Assembly (NCBI GenBank): GCA_050247075.1
Contig: JBFWUW010000031.1
Span: 1-64,000, forward strand
DNA: 64,000 bases
DNA from: JBFWUW01 sp050247075
Lineage (GTDB): Bacteria; Planctomycetota; Planctomycetia; Pirellulales; JBFWUW01
Direction of reading: 5' to 3'
The position numbers were made by a program, and so were the translations under genes. Below are positions 29,324 to 37,438 of the stretch, in pieces (within the stretch, counting starts at the first letter, position 1; each line of letters begins with the position of its first letter). The notes under the pieces are model-generated. The model worked only from the letters and a program-made list of their open reading frames with translations, did no database searches and had not been told where the DNA came from.

Positions 29324-29398
29324 TCTGTCCCTAATTCAGAACTTTTTCGGCAATAATCCTTCCGCGGCTTTGCGATAGGTATGTCAGAGGAACCCACG

Positions 29399-30442
29399 AT
29401 GCGAATTCAAACCACGGCTTTGGCACTGCTCATCATCTGCGGCACGGCGGCTTCGTTGCCCGCCGCCGATATCGCCCGCGTCCGCGGCGGCACCTCGGCC
29501 ATCAATGGCGAACTGACGGAGATGTCTCCGACGGAAATCGTCATCAAGGGCCGCAACGACAAAGAAGAAAAGATCGCCGTCAACGAGTTGGAGTCGCTCA
29601 AGTTCGATGGCGAGCCCTCGCAACTCAACGGGGTACGGACGGCGCTCAATACGGGCCGCAATGACGACGCCGTCAAGGCGTTGGACCGTATCGACGCCAA
29701 GTCAGTGGAACGCGACGAGATCAAGGCCGAGATTGAATACTACCGCGCCCTTGCCACGGCCCGGCTGGCACTGGCTGGCACCGGCAGCGTGACAGACGCC
29801 GGCAAGCTCATGCTGGCGTTTATCAAAGATCACGCCAAGAGCTTCCACTATTTTGAAGCCAACGAGACGATCGGCGATCTGCTGGTTGCCTCGGGCAAGT
29901 ACAGCGATGCCGAGAAATACTACGACACGGTCGAACAGAATGCCCCCTGGCCCGACTACAAGATCCGGGCGGGCGTGGCCAAGGGCCGCACCTTGCTCAA
30001 GCAAGCCAAGGGGGATGAGGCCATGGCCGTGTTTGCCGGCCTGCAAAAACAGGCCGACGGGCAGACCGGCGACCTGGTCGCCCGCCAAAAGCTGATGGCC
30101 TCCGAAGGCCTGGCCGAAGCGCAAATCCTTTCAGGCAAGACCGAGGAAGGCATCAAACTGCTCGACTCGCTCATCGCCGAGGCCGATCCGGAACATGCCG
30201 AAGTACACGCTTTGGCTTACAACGCCCTGGGAAATGCCCATCGCAAGGCGGGCCGCAAGAAAGAGGCTCGCATGGCCTTCTTGCACACGCACCTGCTCTA
30301 CTCCAACTTTTCAGACCTGCACGCCGAGTCCCTCGCCAACCTGGCGGAATTGTTCAAGGAACTGGGCGATGCCGAGCGATCGGGAGATATGCAAGATACG
30401 TTGACGCAGCGGTACGGAAACAGCAAATGGGCCAAGAAATAG
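29399..30442 (+). CDS. Secreted TPR protein, second gene of the ExbBD cassette
   Basis: A 347-aa protein. A signal peptide (MRIQTTALALLIICGTAAS to about residue 22) is followed by a small beta-rich segment (about 25-70: GELTEMSPTEIVIKGRNDKE), then TPR-like helices (KALDRIDAKSVERDEIKAEI; ASGKYSDAEKYYDTVE; AYNALGNAHRKAGRKKEARM). The start at 29399 has AGAGGA upstream; a second ATG six codons earlier is less likely because it would displace the signal peptide. The beta-rich head resembles small SH3-like modules seen before TPRs in other planctomycete envelope proteins (inference). It precedes the ExbB-like gene by 240 bp. Confidence 0.83.
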   Translation: MRIQTTALALLIICGTAASLPAADIARVRGGTSAINGELTEMSPTEIVIKGRNDKEEKIAVNELESLKFDGEPSQLNGVRTALNTGRNDDAVKALDRIDAKSVERDEIKAEIEYYRALATARLALAGTGSVTDAGKLMLAFIKDHAKSFHYFEANETIGDLLVASGKYSDAEKYYDTVEQNAPWPDYKIRAGVAKGRTLLKQAKGDEAMAVFAGLQKQADGQTGDLVARQKLMASEGLAEAQILSGKTEEGIKLLDSLIAEADPEHAEVHALAYNALGNAHRKAGRKKEARMAFLHTHLLYSNFSDLHAESLANLAELFKELGDAERSGDMQDTLTQRYGNSKWAKK

Positions 30443-30682
30443 ACCGGTCGCGGAAGTTGTGGGAATGGCATAGTGCCGTCACCATCTTCCAGAACAGGGC
30501 CGTTCTTGACCTTGGTTTTACCCGCTCTTTTTTCCACAGACTACTTGCCGGGCAGCTTTACGCCCCGGTAATCGCCAATTAGATTAGATTGCTTGCCCGG
30601 CCATTCAGGCAAGAACTGTCTTGGCTGCCGGTTTTTCAATCTACGATCCGTCGAGTTTCAAATCATTCATAGAGAGGTTTCC

Positions 30683-31537
30683 ATGCGGCGGCAATCTTGG
30701 GTTTCGTGGCTGGTGGGCGGGGTGGGTTCGCTGGGCTTGTTGCTATTGTCGGCGGGCGTTTTCTCGACCTTGGCCGTCACGCCTACCCAGGTGGCCCAAG
30801 CCCAGGACGAAGACGAAGATGCTGGCGACGCCGGCGTTCCCGACGCGCCCGCCGTGCCCCCTCCCGCCGTGCCGGGTGTCGCTCCCGAGACAACAGCGCC
30901 CAAGCAGAGCAAACTGGCCTGGTTTATCGAGGCCATGGGCTGGGTTTTCTCCATCACCTTTTTGGCTTTGTCGTTCATTTTCGTGGCAATTGTCGTCATG
31001 AATCTGCTGGGTGCCCGTCGCGATAACATCGTGCCTTTGGCCTTGGTGGAAGGGTTTGAGGCTTGTCTGAACGAGAAGAAGTTCCAAGAAGCCTACGAGT
31101 TGGCGAAGGCCGACGAATCGTTCTTGGGGCACGTCTTGGCCGCAGGCCTGTCCAAGCTTTCGGCTGGCTACCCGCAGGCCATTGAGGCGATGCAAGAGGT
31201 GGGCGAGGAAGAGAACATGAAGCTGGAGCACCGCCTCAGCTATATCTCGCTGATCGGGGCGATCAGCCCCATGGTTGGCCTGCTCGGTACGGTCGTGGGG
31301 ATGGTTTCCGCGTTCATCGTTATTTCGCAGTCCGCCACCGCCCCCAAGCCGGCCGAACTGGCAACAGGTATTTCGCAAGCCTTGGTGACGACTTTGGTCG
31401 GGCTGGTGCTGGCCATTCCCGCTATCTGCATCTACACCATTCTGCGCAACCGTTTTGCCCGGCTGGTGCTGGAAGTGGGCATCCTTAGCGAAGGGTTGAT
31501 GAGCCGCTTCCAAAACGTCGGCGGTAAAAAGGCATAG
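30683..31537 (+). CDS. MotA/TolQ/ExbB-family proton channel
   Basis: A 284-aa inner-membrane protein. It has an N-terminal hydrophobic segment (about 10-30), an acidic/Pro-rich periplasmic linker (EDEDAGDAGVPDAPAVPPPA), then the three-helix ExbB core: LAWFIEAMGWVFSITFLAL, LIGAISPMVGLLGTVVGMV and TTLVGLVLAIPAICIYTIL. The last two carry the conserved Gly/Pro/Thr residues lining the channel. It would form a pentamer around an ExbD-type dimer and use the proton gradient to do mechanical work. GAGAGG lies upstream of the ATG. The extra N-terminal helix plus acidic linker is longer than in E. coli ExbB or TolQ and is common in planctomycete versions. Confidence 0.92.
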   Translation: MRRQSWVSWLVGGVGSLGLLLLSAGVFSTLAVTPTQVAQAQDEDEDAGDAGVPDAPAVPPPAVPGVAPETTAPKQSKLAWFIEAMGWVFSITFLALSFIFVAIVVMNLLGARRDNIVPLALVEGFEACLNEKKFQEAYELAKADESFLGHVLAAGLSKLSAGYPQAIEAMQEVGEEENMKLEHRLSYISLIGAISPMVGLLGTVVGMVSAFIVISQSATAPKPAELATGISQALVTTLVGLVLAIPAICIYTILRNRFARLVLEVGILSEGLMSRFQNVGGKKA

Positions 31538-31544
31538 TAACATT

Positions 31545-31695
31545 GTAGGGTGGGACAAGCGGCCATCGATCGCCCATACCGGGACGCGTGGCCCGCGATG
31601 TCCTACCATGATCCGTGATAGACAATGGCGATGGTGGGACATCGCTGCGAGGCCATGTGTCCGTGGCCGCAGGAATGCCGCTTGTCCCAACCTAC
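31545..31695. repeat. Nested inverted-repeat element, full copy B
   Basis: Outer arms GTAGGGTGGGACAAGCGGC (from 31545) and GCCGCTTGTCCCAACCTAC (ending near 31695). Inner arms GCGATGTCCTACCAT and ATGGTGGGACATCGC. It has the same layout as 12842-13006 with different loop sequence. It lies between the ExbB-like and the first ExbD-like gene, so it would be transcribed within the cassette and fold as a long stem. Confidence 0.85.
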
Positions 31696-31768
31696 GCGTT
31701 TCACCAGATAATCGACATCCCCCCAAACGCCAAAAAGAAGTTCCTTCGATTCCGCCCTGGATTAGTCC

Positions 31769-32245
31769 ATGAAGTATAAAAAGTACGGTTCGGGCGGCGC
31801 GGTGGAAATCGACATGACGCCCATGATCGACATGACGTTCCAGTTGATCGCCTTTTTCATGTTCACGCTGAGCTTTGCCGACGCGGAGCAGAACGAGCTT
31901 ATCAAGCTGCCGGGGTCAGAACTGGCCAAGCCGCCCGATGCCCCCCTGGAAAAGCCCCTGGCATTGCAGGTGGCCGTGCAGCGCGACAGCGCCAACCAGC
32001 AGTTGGTTCCCGGGGTGCCCCCTTACGTCATTTACAATGGCGACAACGTACTCATCTCCAACATGAAGCCCCACCTGGAGCGCGAGAAGGAAGTTCTCGT
32101 TCGCACGGGCGGCAAGGTGGCCAATTCCACCGTGATTATCCGCGCCGACCGCGACGTTCCCACGGGGCAAGTCCAAAACTTGATCCGTGCCTGCCAAGAG
32201 ACCGGCTTCGAAAAATTCGTCCTGCGGGCCAAGGAAGAGCAGTAA
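31769..32245 (+). CDS. ExbD/TolR-family protein 1
   Basis: A 158-aa single-pass membrane protein. The N-terminus is cytoplasmic and basic (KYKKYG). The transmembrane helix starts at DMTPMIDMTFQLIAFFMF, with Asp21 as the proton-carrying residue. The periplasmic domain (about 45-158) ends with the usual RADRDVPTGQVQNLIRAC element. It pairs with the ExbB-like channel. A second ExbD gene starts 6 bp downstream, so the two are surely co-transcribed. It is separated from the channel gene by the inverted-repeat element. Confidence 0.93.
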   Translation: MKYKKYGSGGAVEIDMTPMIDMTFQLIAFFMFTLSFADAEQNELIKLPGSELAKPPDAPLEKPLALQVAVQRDSANQQLVPGVPPYVIYNGDNVLISNMKPHLEREKEVLVRTGGKVANSTVIIRADRDVPTGQVQNLIRACQETGFEKFVLRAKEEQ

Positions 32246-32251
32246 ATAGCC

Positions 32252-32737
32252 ATGAAAGTACGCAATAAAGGGGGCCTCGCCGATAAGATTCCGGTCGACA
32301 TGACCCCCATGATCGACATCGTGTTTCAGCTCATGGCGTTCTTCATCATGACCCTGAAGGTCGTGCTGCACGAAGGCGATTTCAACATCAAGATGCCCTT
32401 GGCCGCGCCGGGCGGGCCGCCGCCGATTGGCTTGCCGCCGATCCAGGTGCGGCTGGTGGCCGGCGGAGATGGCCGGCTGAGCAGCGTGCAAATGGGCAAC
32501 CGCAATTTGGGCACCGATTTCGACGCGCTGCGGGCAGCCGTGCTCGATATCGTCGGCCAGGGCGAAACCTCGCTCAAGGACGAGGCCGAGGTCGAGATCG
32601 ACGCGGACTTTAACCTGCGCTACGAGTACATCATCCGCGCCATCACCAGCGTCACCGGCTACCGCGGCAGCGATGGCCACGTCGTACCGCTGGTGGAAAA
32701 GATAAAATTCGCTACTCCGCGCCCTCCCGGCGGATAG
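32252..32737 (+). CDS. ExbD/TolR-family protein 2
   Basis: A 161-aa single-pass membrane protein of the same family, with Asp22 in DMTPMIDIVFQLMAFFIM. The periplasmic part is Pro/Gly-rich near the membrane (AAPGGPPPIGLPPIQVRL) and ends with NLRYEYIIRAITSVTGY. Two ExbD paralogues beside one ExbB suggests a heterodimeric plug inside the channel pentamer, a known arrangement in some gliding and uptake systems. Its 3' end overlaps the convergent membrane-protein gene by 26 bp. Confidence 0.93.
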   Translation: MKVRNKGGLADKIPVDMTPMIDIVFQLMAFFIMTLKVVLHEGDFNIKMPLAAPGGPPPIGLPPIQVRLVAGGDGRLSSVQMGNRNLGTDFDALRAAVLDIVGQGETSLKDEAEVEIDADFNLRYEYIIRAITSVTGYRGSDGHVVPLVEKIKFATPRPPGG

Positions 32738-33308
32738 CGTCGGCCGGCCCAGACATCTTGGGCGGTCGCGCGGGCTGGCCTCCGCGGCGCAGCATCCACA
32801 CGCCCAGCCACAGCAGCGCATCGGCCATCCGCAGCGCGAACAACAGTCCGATGGGCCCCACGAACGCCAAACCCAGGCCCAGGACCAACCACCGGGCACC
32901 AAGGCCGGGGGGATTGGCATGCCGGGAAAACGACGTCCAATCGCCCTCCGCGAACCAACGCAGCATTCCCAACAGCGCCGCCAGGACCAGCATCAGCAGC
33001 AACAGCGAACCCAGGCTGAATTGCCGCATCCGTTCGTCTTTGCTCCGCGCCCAGCGGACGAGCATGCTCAGCACGGTCGTCACCACCAGGGCCATCGTCC
33101 CCAGCAAGACCGCCAGGCTGGCCAGGTAGCCGCGGCCCGTGATCTGGCTCAACGGCCAGGCGCAGACCGACACGAACCCCAGCCCCAGCAAGAACCACGC
33201 GGCCCGACCCAGTGGTGTGGGCAGCTTCGTCGGCGATACCTTTGGCGGCGGCAGCCGCCCGCCCGTCAGGCCGCGTTCAAAGGCATCTTGCAGGCGATGG
33301 TCGCTCAT
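32712..33308 (-). CDS. Four-helix membrane protein, unknown function
   Basis: A 198-aa protein. A short polar N-terminus (MSDHRLQDAFERGLTGG) precedes four hydrophobic helices (about 40-58, 66-88, 105-127 and 150-178), ending with a basic Pro-rich tail. No family motif is recognised. The start is placed at ATG 33308; the frame continues upstream into the repeat-rich region, which codes only for Pro/Arg-rich filler. It converges with the second ExbD gene and overlaps its last codons, so it is probably not part of that operon. Confidence 0.65.
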   Translation of the reverse strand: MSDHRLQDAFERGLTGGRLPPPKVSPTKLPTPLGRAAWFLLGLGFVSVCAWPLSQITGRGYLASLAVLLGTMALVVTTVLSMLVRWARSKDERMRQFSLGSLLLLMLVLAALLGMLRWFAEGDWTSFSRHANPPGLGARWLVLGLGLAFVGPIGLLFALRMADALLWLGVWMLRRGGQPARPPKMSGPADAIRREGAE

Positions 33309-33331
33309 GTTGTTGATCGGCGCTGGAAATC

Positions 33332-33424
33332 TCCCTCTCCCTTTGGGAGAGGGCCGGGGTGAGGGCTTAACTGGCCGGAAAACGCCTCTCCGCATCTCCC
33401 TCTCCCGGAGTACCGGGAGTGGGA
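33332..33424. repeat. CTCTCCC-type intergenic repeat
   Basis: Contains CTCCCTCTCCCTTTGGGAGA and GGGCCGGGGTGAGGGC, then CTCCCTCTCCCGGAGTACC and GGGAGTGGGAGG. It shares the words GGTACTCCGGGAG (in complement) and CCCTCTCCC with 10105-10203 and 41284-41384. Confidence 0.7.
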
Positions 33425-33428
33425 GGGT

Positions 33429-33478
33429 CGGCGTTGGAAACGCCTCCTACATTCTCGGCGTTGGAAACGCCTCGTACA
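33429..33478. repeat. Tandem GGCG-TTGGAA-ACGCC hairpin repeats
   Basis: Two direct copies of TCGGCGTTGGAAACGCCTC followed by CTACA or GTACA, with a 27-base period. Each copy is a hairpin of GGCGTT and AACGCC around GGA. Relatives with the same CGCC..CCTACA flank occur at 35388-35411, 38405-38431 and 54320-54370. Confidence 0.75.
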
Positions 33479-33630
33479 AACGGCTGAATACGCCAGCCAC
33501 CGCGTTTTACCCGATCGGCACAGGTGGTTGGCTACCCATCGGCATTAGTTGATTTCTCCCGCGCCAGGGGGCAAGATTGCGTTGACGTTTGCTTGTGGCG
33601 CGTCATACTAGCGTAACATTAGTTGGGTTT

Positions 33631-33700
33631 CTGGGCGAAAACCCGCCTCGGCGGTTTTTTCCCAGTGACGGGACGAAAGCCCCCTTGGCCCCTGCCCGTC
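33631..33700 (+). promoter_or_regulatory. Structured 5' leader of the 33759 gene (possible riboswitch or attenuator)
   Basis: Two consecutive stems are visible on the plus strand. The first pairs CTGGG (33631-33635) with CCCAG (33661-33665) and encloses AAAACCCGCC/GGCGGTTTTTT, itself a terminator-like hairpin with a T-run. The second pairs GACGGG (33667-33672) with CCCGTC (33695-33700), enclosing GGGACGAAAGCC..GGCC. The overall shape upstream of a translated gene suggests regulation by RNA structure. I cannot assign a known class. Confidence 0.4.
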
Positions 33701-33758
33701 TCCCCTTCGCGTTGCTCCGGGCCTGTAATTTCCGTCTTTATTTTGGAGGAGCGAACCG

Positions 33759-34085
33759 ATGCCGTTATTCGAGATCGAGACCGAATCACACATCATCATC
33801 ACCTGGGCCGAGGACTTGGACCACGCTTCGGACGTGGTCAACCAGGCCTACCCGCGCGAAAAGGTCCTGCGGATGACCAAGCGCCCGCGGGACACCTGGG
33901 TGATCTCCAAGTCCGCCTTGGGCATTCCCAACAGCAAGGTCGATATCTGTTCCACCGCCCGCGATTGCCTGGCCAAGGCCGCCGGCGACAAAGTCCACGC
34001 CATCCGCCTGTACATGCACGAGACCGGCACCGACCTGGAACGCGCCCGCAAGGTGATCGAGTCGAACATGGTCATGGGCTGGTAG
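33759..34085 (+). CDS. Small conserved protein upstream of cysteine desulfurase
   Basis: A 108-aa cytoplasmic protein. It is compact and mixed alpha/beta by composition (MPLFEIETESHIIITWAED; KVHAIRLYMHETGTDLERAR), with no signal or membrane segment. It has two Cys, both in DICSTARDC. A strong ribosome-binding site (GGAGGAG, 7 bases before the ATG) and a structured leader precede it. The cysteine desulfurase gene starts 16 bp after its stop, so the two are almost certainly co-translated. The family is not one I can name; a sulfur-acceptor or regulatory partner of the desulfurase is an attractive guess because of the closely spaced Cys pair. Confidence 0.75.
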   Translation: MPLFEIETESHIIITWAEDLDHASDVVNQAYPREKVLRMTKRPRDTWVISKSALGIPNSKVDICSTARDCLAKAAGDKVHAIRLYMHETGTDLERARKVIESNMVMGW

Positions 34086-34101
34086 CCGCCCAGGCAGAGC
34101 C

Positions 34102-35325
34102 ATGTCGCGGCTTCCGATCTACATGGACAATCACGCCACGACGCGGGTAGACCCCCGGGTCGTGGCGGCGATGCTGCCTTTTTTTGACAGCGTCTACGGC
34201 AACGCGGGCAGCGTGGGGCATATCTTTGGCGAACAGGCCCGCCAGGCCGTGGACGCTGCCCGGGCCGTGGTGGCTTCGTCCCTGGGGGCCTCCCCGCGGG
34301 AAATTATCTTCACCAGCGGCGCCACCGAGAGCAACAACCTGGCGATCCGCGGAGTGGTCGAGCGCGCCCGCCGCCGCGGCAACCATCTGCTCAGTGTCTC
34401 CACCGAACACAAGTCGGTTCTCGATCCGTTGGACCGGCTGTCGCGCCGCGGGTTTGAGGTCACACTGCTGGACGTATCGCAATTGCAGGCCAGCGATGCC
34501 GATCCGGCCAGCGGCGGCGGCTGGCTCGACCCACAAAAGGTAGAAGCAGCCATTCGGGATGAAACGGCGCTGGTCAGCGTGATGCTGGCCAACAACGAAA
34601 TTGGCACGCTGCAGCCGTTGGCCGAGATTGGCCGCATCTGCCGCCAGCGCGGCGTTCCGCTGCATTGCGACGCCACCCAGGCCGTCGGCAAGATTCCAGT
34701 CGATGTCCAGGACTTGCAGGTCGATCTGCTCAGCTTCACGGCGCACAAGATATACGGACCCAAGGGGATTGGCGGACTGTACGCGCGGCGGCAGGGAGGA
34801 GGCGTGCGGCTGCAATCGCAGATCGACGGCGGCGGGCAAGAAGGAGGCCTGCGCAGCGGCACGCTCAACGTGCCAGGCATCGTGGGTTTGGCGGCCGCCT
34901 TGGAGCTATGCCTGGCAGAAATGCCGGCCGAGGCCGCCCGGCTGTCCGCGCTGCGCAACCGGCTGCATGCCGGGCTGACAGCGGAACTGGCCGACGTAAC
35001 GCTCAACGGTCCCCCCCTCGATGCGTCCGCCGGAGACACAGCCCGCCGGTTGCCGGGCAATCTCAATCTCAGCTTCGCCTATGTCGATGGCGAAGCCTTG
35101 ATGATGAGTATCAAGGACCTGGCGGTCAGTTCCGGCAGCGCCTGCACCTCGGCCAATCCAGAGCCCAGCCATGTGTTGCGGGCCTTGGGCATTGGCGACG
35201 ACCTGACCAGGGCCAGCCTGCGGTTTGGACTGGGCCGCTTCAACACCGCCGAGGACGTGGAGTTTGCCATCTCCGCCGTGTCGGAAGCGGTGCGCCGCCT
35301 GCGCAAGTTGAGCAGTATGGCGTAA
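34102..35325 (+). CDS. Cysteine desulfurase (NifS/IscS family)
   Basis: A 407-aa PLP enzyme that takes sulfur from L-cysteine, leaving alanine and an enzyme-bound persulfide. Residues visible: MDNHATTRVDP near the N-terminus, TSGATESNN, His103 in STEHKS, Asp190 in HCDATQAVGK, Lys216 in SFTAHKIYGPKG as the Schiff base, and Cys348 in SSGSACTSANPEPSHVL as the persulfide site. The Ser-rich short active-site loop is typical of group I (IscS/NifS-like) enzymes. No iscU or iscA homologue follows; the gene is coupled instead to the 108-aa protein upstream. Confidence 0.95.
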   Translation: MSRLPIYMDNHATTRVDPRVVAAMLPFFDSVYGNAGSVGHIFGEQARQAVDAARAVVASSLGASPREIIFTSGATESNNLAIRGVVERARRRGNHLLSVSTEHKSVLDPLDRLSRRGFEVTLLDVSQLQASDADPASGGGWLDPQKVEAAIRDETALVSVMLANNEIGTLQPLAEIGRICRQRGVPLHCDATQAVGKIPVDVQDLQVDLLSFTAHKIYGPKGIGGLYARRQGGGVRLQSQIDGGGQEGGLRSGTLNVPGIVGLAAALELCLAEMPAEAARLSALRNRLHAGLTAELADVTLNGPPLDASAGDTARRLPGNLNLSFAYVDGEALMMSIKDLAVSSGSACTSANPEPSHVLRALGIGDDLTRASLRFGLGRFNTAEDVEFAISAVSEAVRRLRKLSSMA

Positions 35326-35352
35326 GTGGTGCGCGGCATGGAACGCGGTTTG

Positions 35353-35411
35353 TCGCCGTCGGGAGACGGCTTCTACATGCAAGTCGATCGGCGATGGAAT
35401 CGCCGCCTACA
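35353..35411. repeat. Pair of GGCG/CGCC hairpin repeats
   Basis: TCGCCGTCGGGAGACGGC followed by TTCTACA (35353-35377), then TCGGCGATGGAATCGCC followed by GCCTACA (35388-35411). They lie just before the stop of the convergent DUF1501 gene. Both belong to the dispersed hairpin family seen at 33429, 38405, 54320 and 62078. Confidence 0.65.
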
Positions 35412-35412
35412 C

Positions 35413-36870
35413 TCACGCCAGCAGCTTTCGCACGACGCTGGCCCCTTCCACGCCGGTCAGCTTTTGGTCAAGCCCTTGGAACTTGTACACGAAGCGTTCG
35501 TGGTCGATTCCCAGGCAATGCAAAATGGTGGCATTCAGGTCGTTGATGTGGACCGGATCGCGGGAGATGTTGTAGCTGAAGTCGTCGGTCTCGCCGTGGA
35601 CCAGGCCGCCGCGGATGCCGCCCCCCGCCAGCCACATGCAGAAATTTCGCGGGTGATGATCGCGGCCGTAGTCGTCCATCGTCAGCTTGCCCTGCGAATA
35701 GACGGTGCGGCCGAACTCGCCTCCCCAGGCCACTAGCGTTTCATCCAACAGGCCGCGCTGCCGCAAGTCGGCCACCAGTGCCGCGCTGGCCTGGTCGGTA
35801 TCCAGGCATTGGTTGCCAAGTGCTACCGGCAGGTTGCCATGCTGGTCCCAGCCGCGATGCAAGAGTTGCACCACCCGCACGCCGCGCTCGACTAACCGCC
35901 GCGCCAAAATGGCGCTGTGGGCAAACGATCCCGGCTTGGTGACTTCCGGCCCGTACATCTCCAGCACATGCTGGGGTTCTTGTGACAGATCGACCAAATC
36001 GGGGACCGACTGCTGCATGCGGAAAGCCATTTCGTACTGGGCGATGCGGCTGTTGGTCTCGGGATCGCCAAACCGCTCAAACGTCCGCTGGTTGAGTTGC
36101 GATAGCGCATCGAGCATGGCGCGGCGGTCGCCGGTATCAACGCCCGGCGGGTTTTGCACGTACAGCACGGGGTCTCCGCTGCCGCGCAGGGCCACGCCAT
36201 TGAATTGCGACGACAAGAAGCCGCTGCCCCACATGCGGCTGAAAAGCGCCTGGCCGTTGCCCGTGCCGGGAAACCGCGGCGTAAACACCACAAAGGCGGG
36301 CAGGTCGTTGCTTTCGCTGCCCAACCCGTACGACAGCCAACTGCCGATGCTGGGTTTGCCCGGCACCTCGCTGCCGGTCATCACAAAGGTGCAAGCCGGG
36401 TCGTGGTTGATGGCGTTGGTGTGGACGGTTCGCACCACCGCCAGCTCATCGACGATTTTCGCTGTGTGCGGCAGCAACTCGCTGACCCAAGTGCCGCACT
36501 GACCGTGCTGGGCGAACTTGAACTTGCTGGGGGCCACGGGAAACCGCGCCTGCCCGCTGGTCATGGTCGAAAGCCGCTGGCTGTTCCGCACGCTCTCCGG
36601 CAGGTCCTGGTCGAAATGCTCGTTCAAATTGGGCTTGTAGTCCCACAAGTCCATCTGGGCGGGTCCGCCATTCATGTGCAGATAGATCAGCGATTTAGCC
36701 TTGGGCGGAAAGTGCGGCAGGCCCTCCAGCGCGGGAAAGGACCGTGGCGGCGCGGCCTCGGCGGCCCGCGACCGGCCCGCCAACATGGCCAGCGCAACGC
36801 TGCCCAAACGAAGGCCGGTCGTGCCGAAGAATTGCCGGCGGGTTTGGGTCTTGAGATAGTCGAGGAGCAT
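35413..36870 (-). CDS. DUF1501 protein (copy 2)
   Basis: A 485-aa exported protein. The signal LKTQTRRQFFGTTGLRLGSV is of the Tat type. Family words are present in order: YLHMNGGPAQMDLWDYKP, NHDPACTFVMTG, LLHRGWDQHGNLP, WGGEFGRTVYSQG, GRDHHPRNFCMWLAGGG and DPVHINDLNATILHCLG. It is unaccompanied by a DUF1549/1553 gene. Upstream on the same strand are rnhA and an NHL lipoprotein gene, 69 bp and more away. Confidence 0.93.
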   Translation of the reverse strand: MLLDYLKTQTRRQFFGTTGLRLGSVALAMLAGRSRAAEAAPPRSFPALEGLPHFPPKAKSLIYLHMNGGPAQMDLWDYKPNLNEHFDQDLPESVRNSQRLSTMTSGQARFPVAPSKFKFAQHGQCGTWVSELLPHTAKIVDELAVVRTVHTNAINHDPACTFVMTGSEVPGKPSIGSWLSYGLGSESNDLPAFVVFTPRFPGTGNGQALFSRMWGSGFLSSQFNGVALRGSGDPVLYVQNPPGVDTGDRRAMLDALSQLNQRTFERFGDPETNSRIAQYEMAFRMQQSVPDLVDLSQEPQHVLEMYGPEVTKPGSFAHSAILARRLVERGVRVVQLLHRGWDQHGNLPVALGNQCLDTDQASAALVADLRQRGLLDETLVAWGGEFGRTVYSQGKLTMDDYGRDHHPRNFCMWLAGGGIRGGLVHGETDDFSYNISRDPVHINDLNATILHCLGIDHERFVYKFQGLDQKLTGVEGASVVRKLLA

Positions 36871-36939
36871 GGTGTTCAGTGTTCGGTGTTCAGTTCTCAG
36901 TTTTCATACCTCATACCTCATCCTTCTGTCTTCTGTCTT

Positions 36940-37410
36940 TCACAAAAACTCCTGATAAGCGGCTACGGCCAATTCGTCGCAGCGGTCGTTCTCCGGGTGG
37001 CCGCTGTGGCCGGCCACGCGGACGTAGCGAATGCGGTGCTGTTGGTTGAGTTCATCCAGTTTACGCCACAGGTCTTCGTTTTTCACGGGCTTCTTTTGGC
37101 TCCCTTCTCGGCGCATCCAGCCGTTGGCCTTCCACGATTTCATCCAGGTGGTCAGCCCTTTGCCCACGTATTCACTATCGCACAGCAATTCCACCTCCGA
37201 GGGTTTGGTGAGCGTTTCCAGCCCGCGGATAACGGCGGTCAACTCCATGCGATTGTTGGTCGTCTCGCGTTCGCCGCCGGATCGTTCAATCTCTTTGCCC
37301 GACGACGGATGGCGCAAGATAAACGCCCAGCCTCCGGGTCCGGGGTTGCCGCTGCATCCGCCGTCGGTGTACAGCTGCACTTGCGGAAGAGCATCGGTCG
37401 GTGAAGGCAT
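36940..37410 (-). CDS. rnhA: Ribonuclease HI
   Basis: A 156-aa cytoplasmic nuclease degrading RNA in RNA-DNA hybrids. All four metal-binding acidic residues are visible: Asp16 (YTDGGCSGNPGPGGW), Glu56 (NNRMELTAV), Asp78 (LLCDSEYV) and Asp145 (HPENDRCDELA), with the catalytic His135 (AGHSGHP). The basic handle KANGWMRREGSQKKPVKN is present as in the E. coli enzyme, and the length is standard. Confidence 0.96.
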   Translation of the reverse strand: MPSPTDALPQVQLYTDGGCSGNPGPGGWAFILRHPSSGKEIERSGGERETTNNRMELTAVIRGLETLTKPSEVELLCDSEYVGKGLTTWMKSWKANGWMRREGSQKKPVKNEDLWRKLDELNQQHRIRYVRVAGHSGHPENDRCDELAVAAYQEFL

Positions 37411-37438
37411 GAGAGATTCTTGAGTGTGTCAGGAGCCG

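Larger units (their letters stand above)
33309..33758. other. Repeat-rich intergenic region and structured leader
   Basis: 450 bases without a gene. It holds a CTCTCCC-type repeat (33332-33424), two tandem copies of the GGCG/CGCC hairpin repeat (33429-33478) and a folded segment (33631-33700) ahead of the 33759 gene. GGAGGAG at 33745-33751 is the ribosome-binding site of that gene. Confidence 0.7.

Noticed and set aside
33631..33700. c-di-GMP-I riboswitch
   Set aside because: Only GGGACGAAAGCC resembles the core; the second half of the motif was not found, so I list it only as a structured leader.
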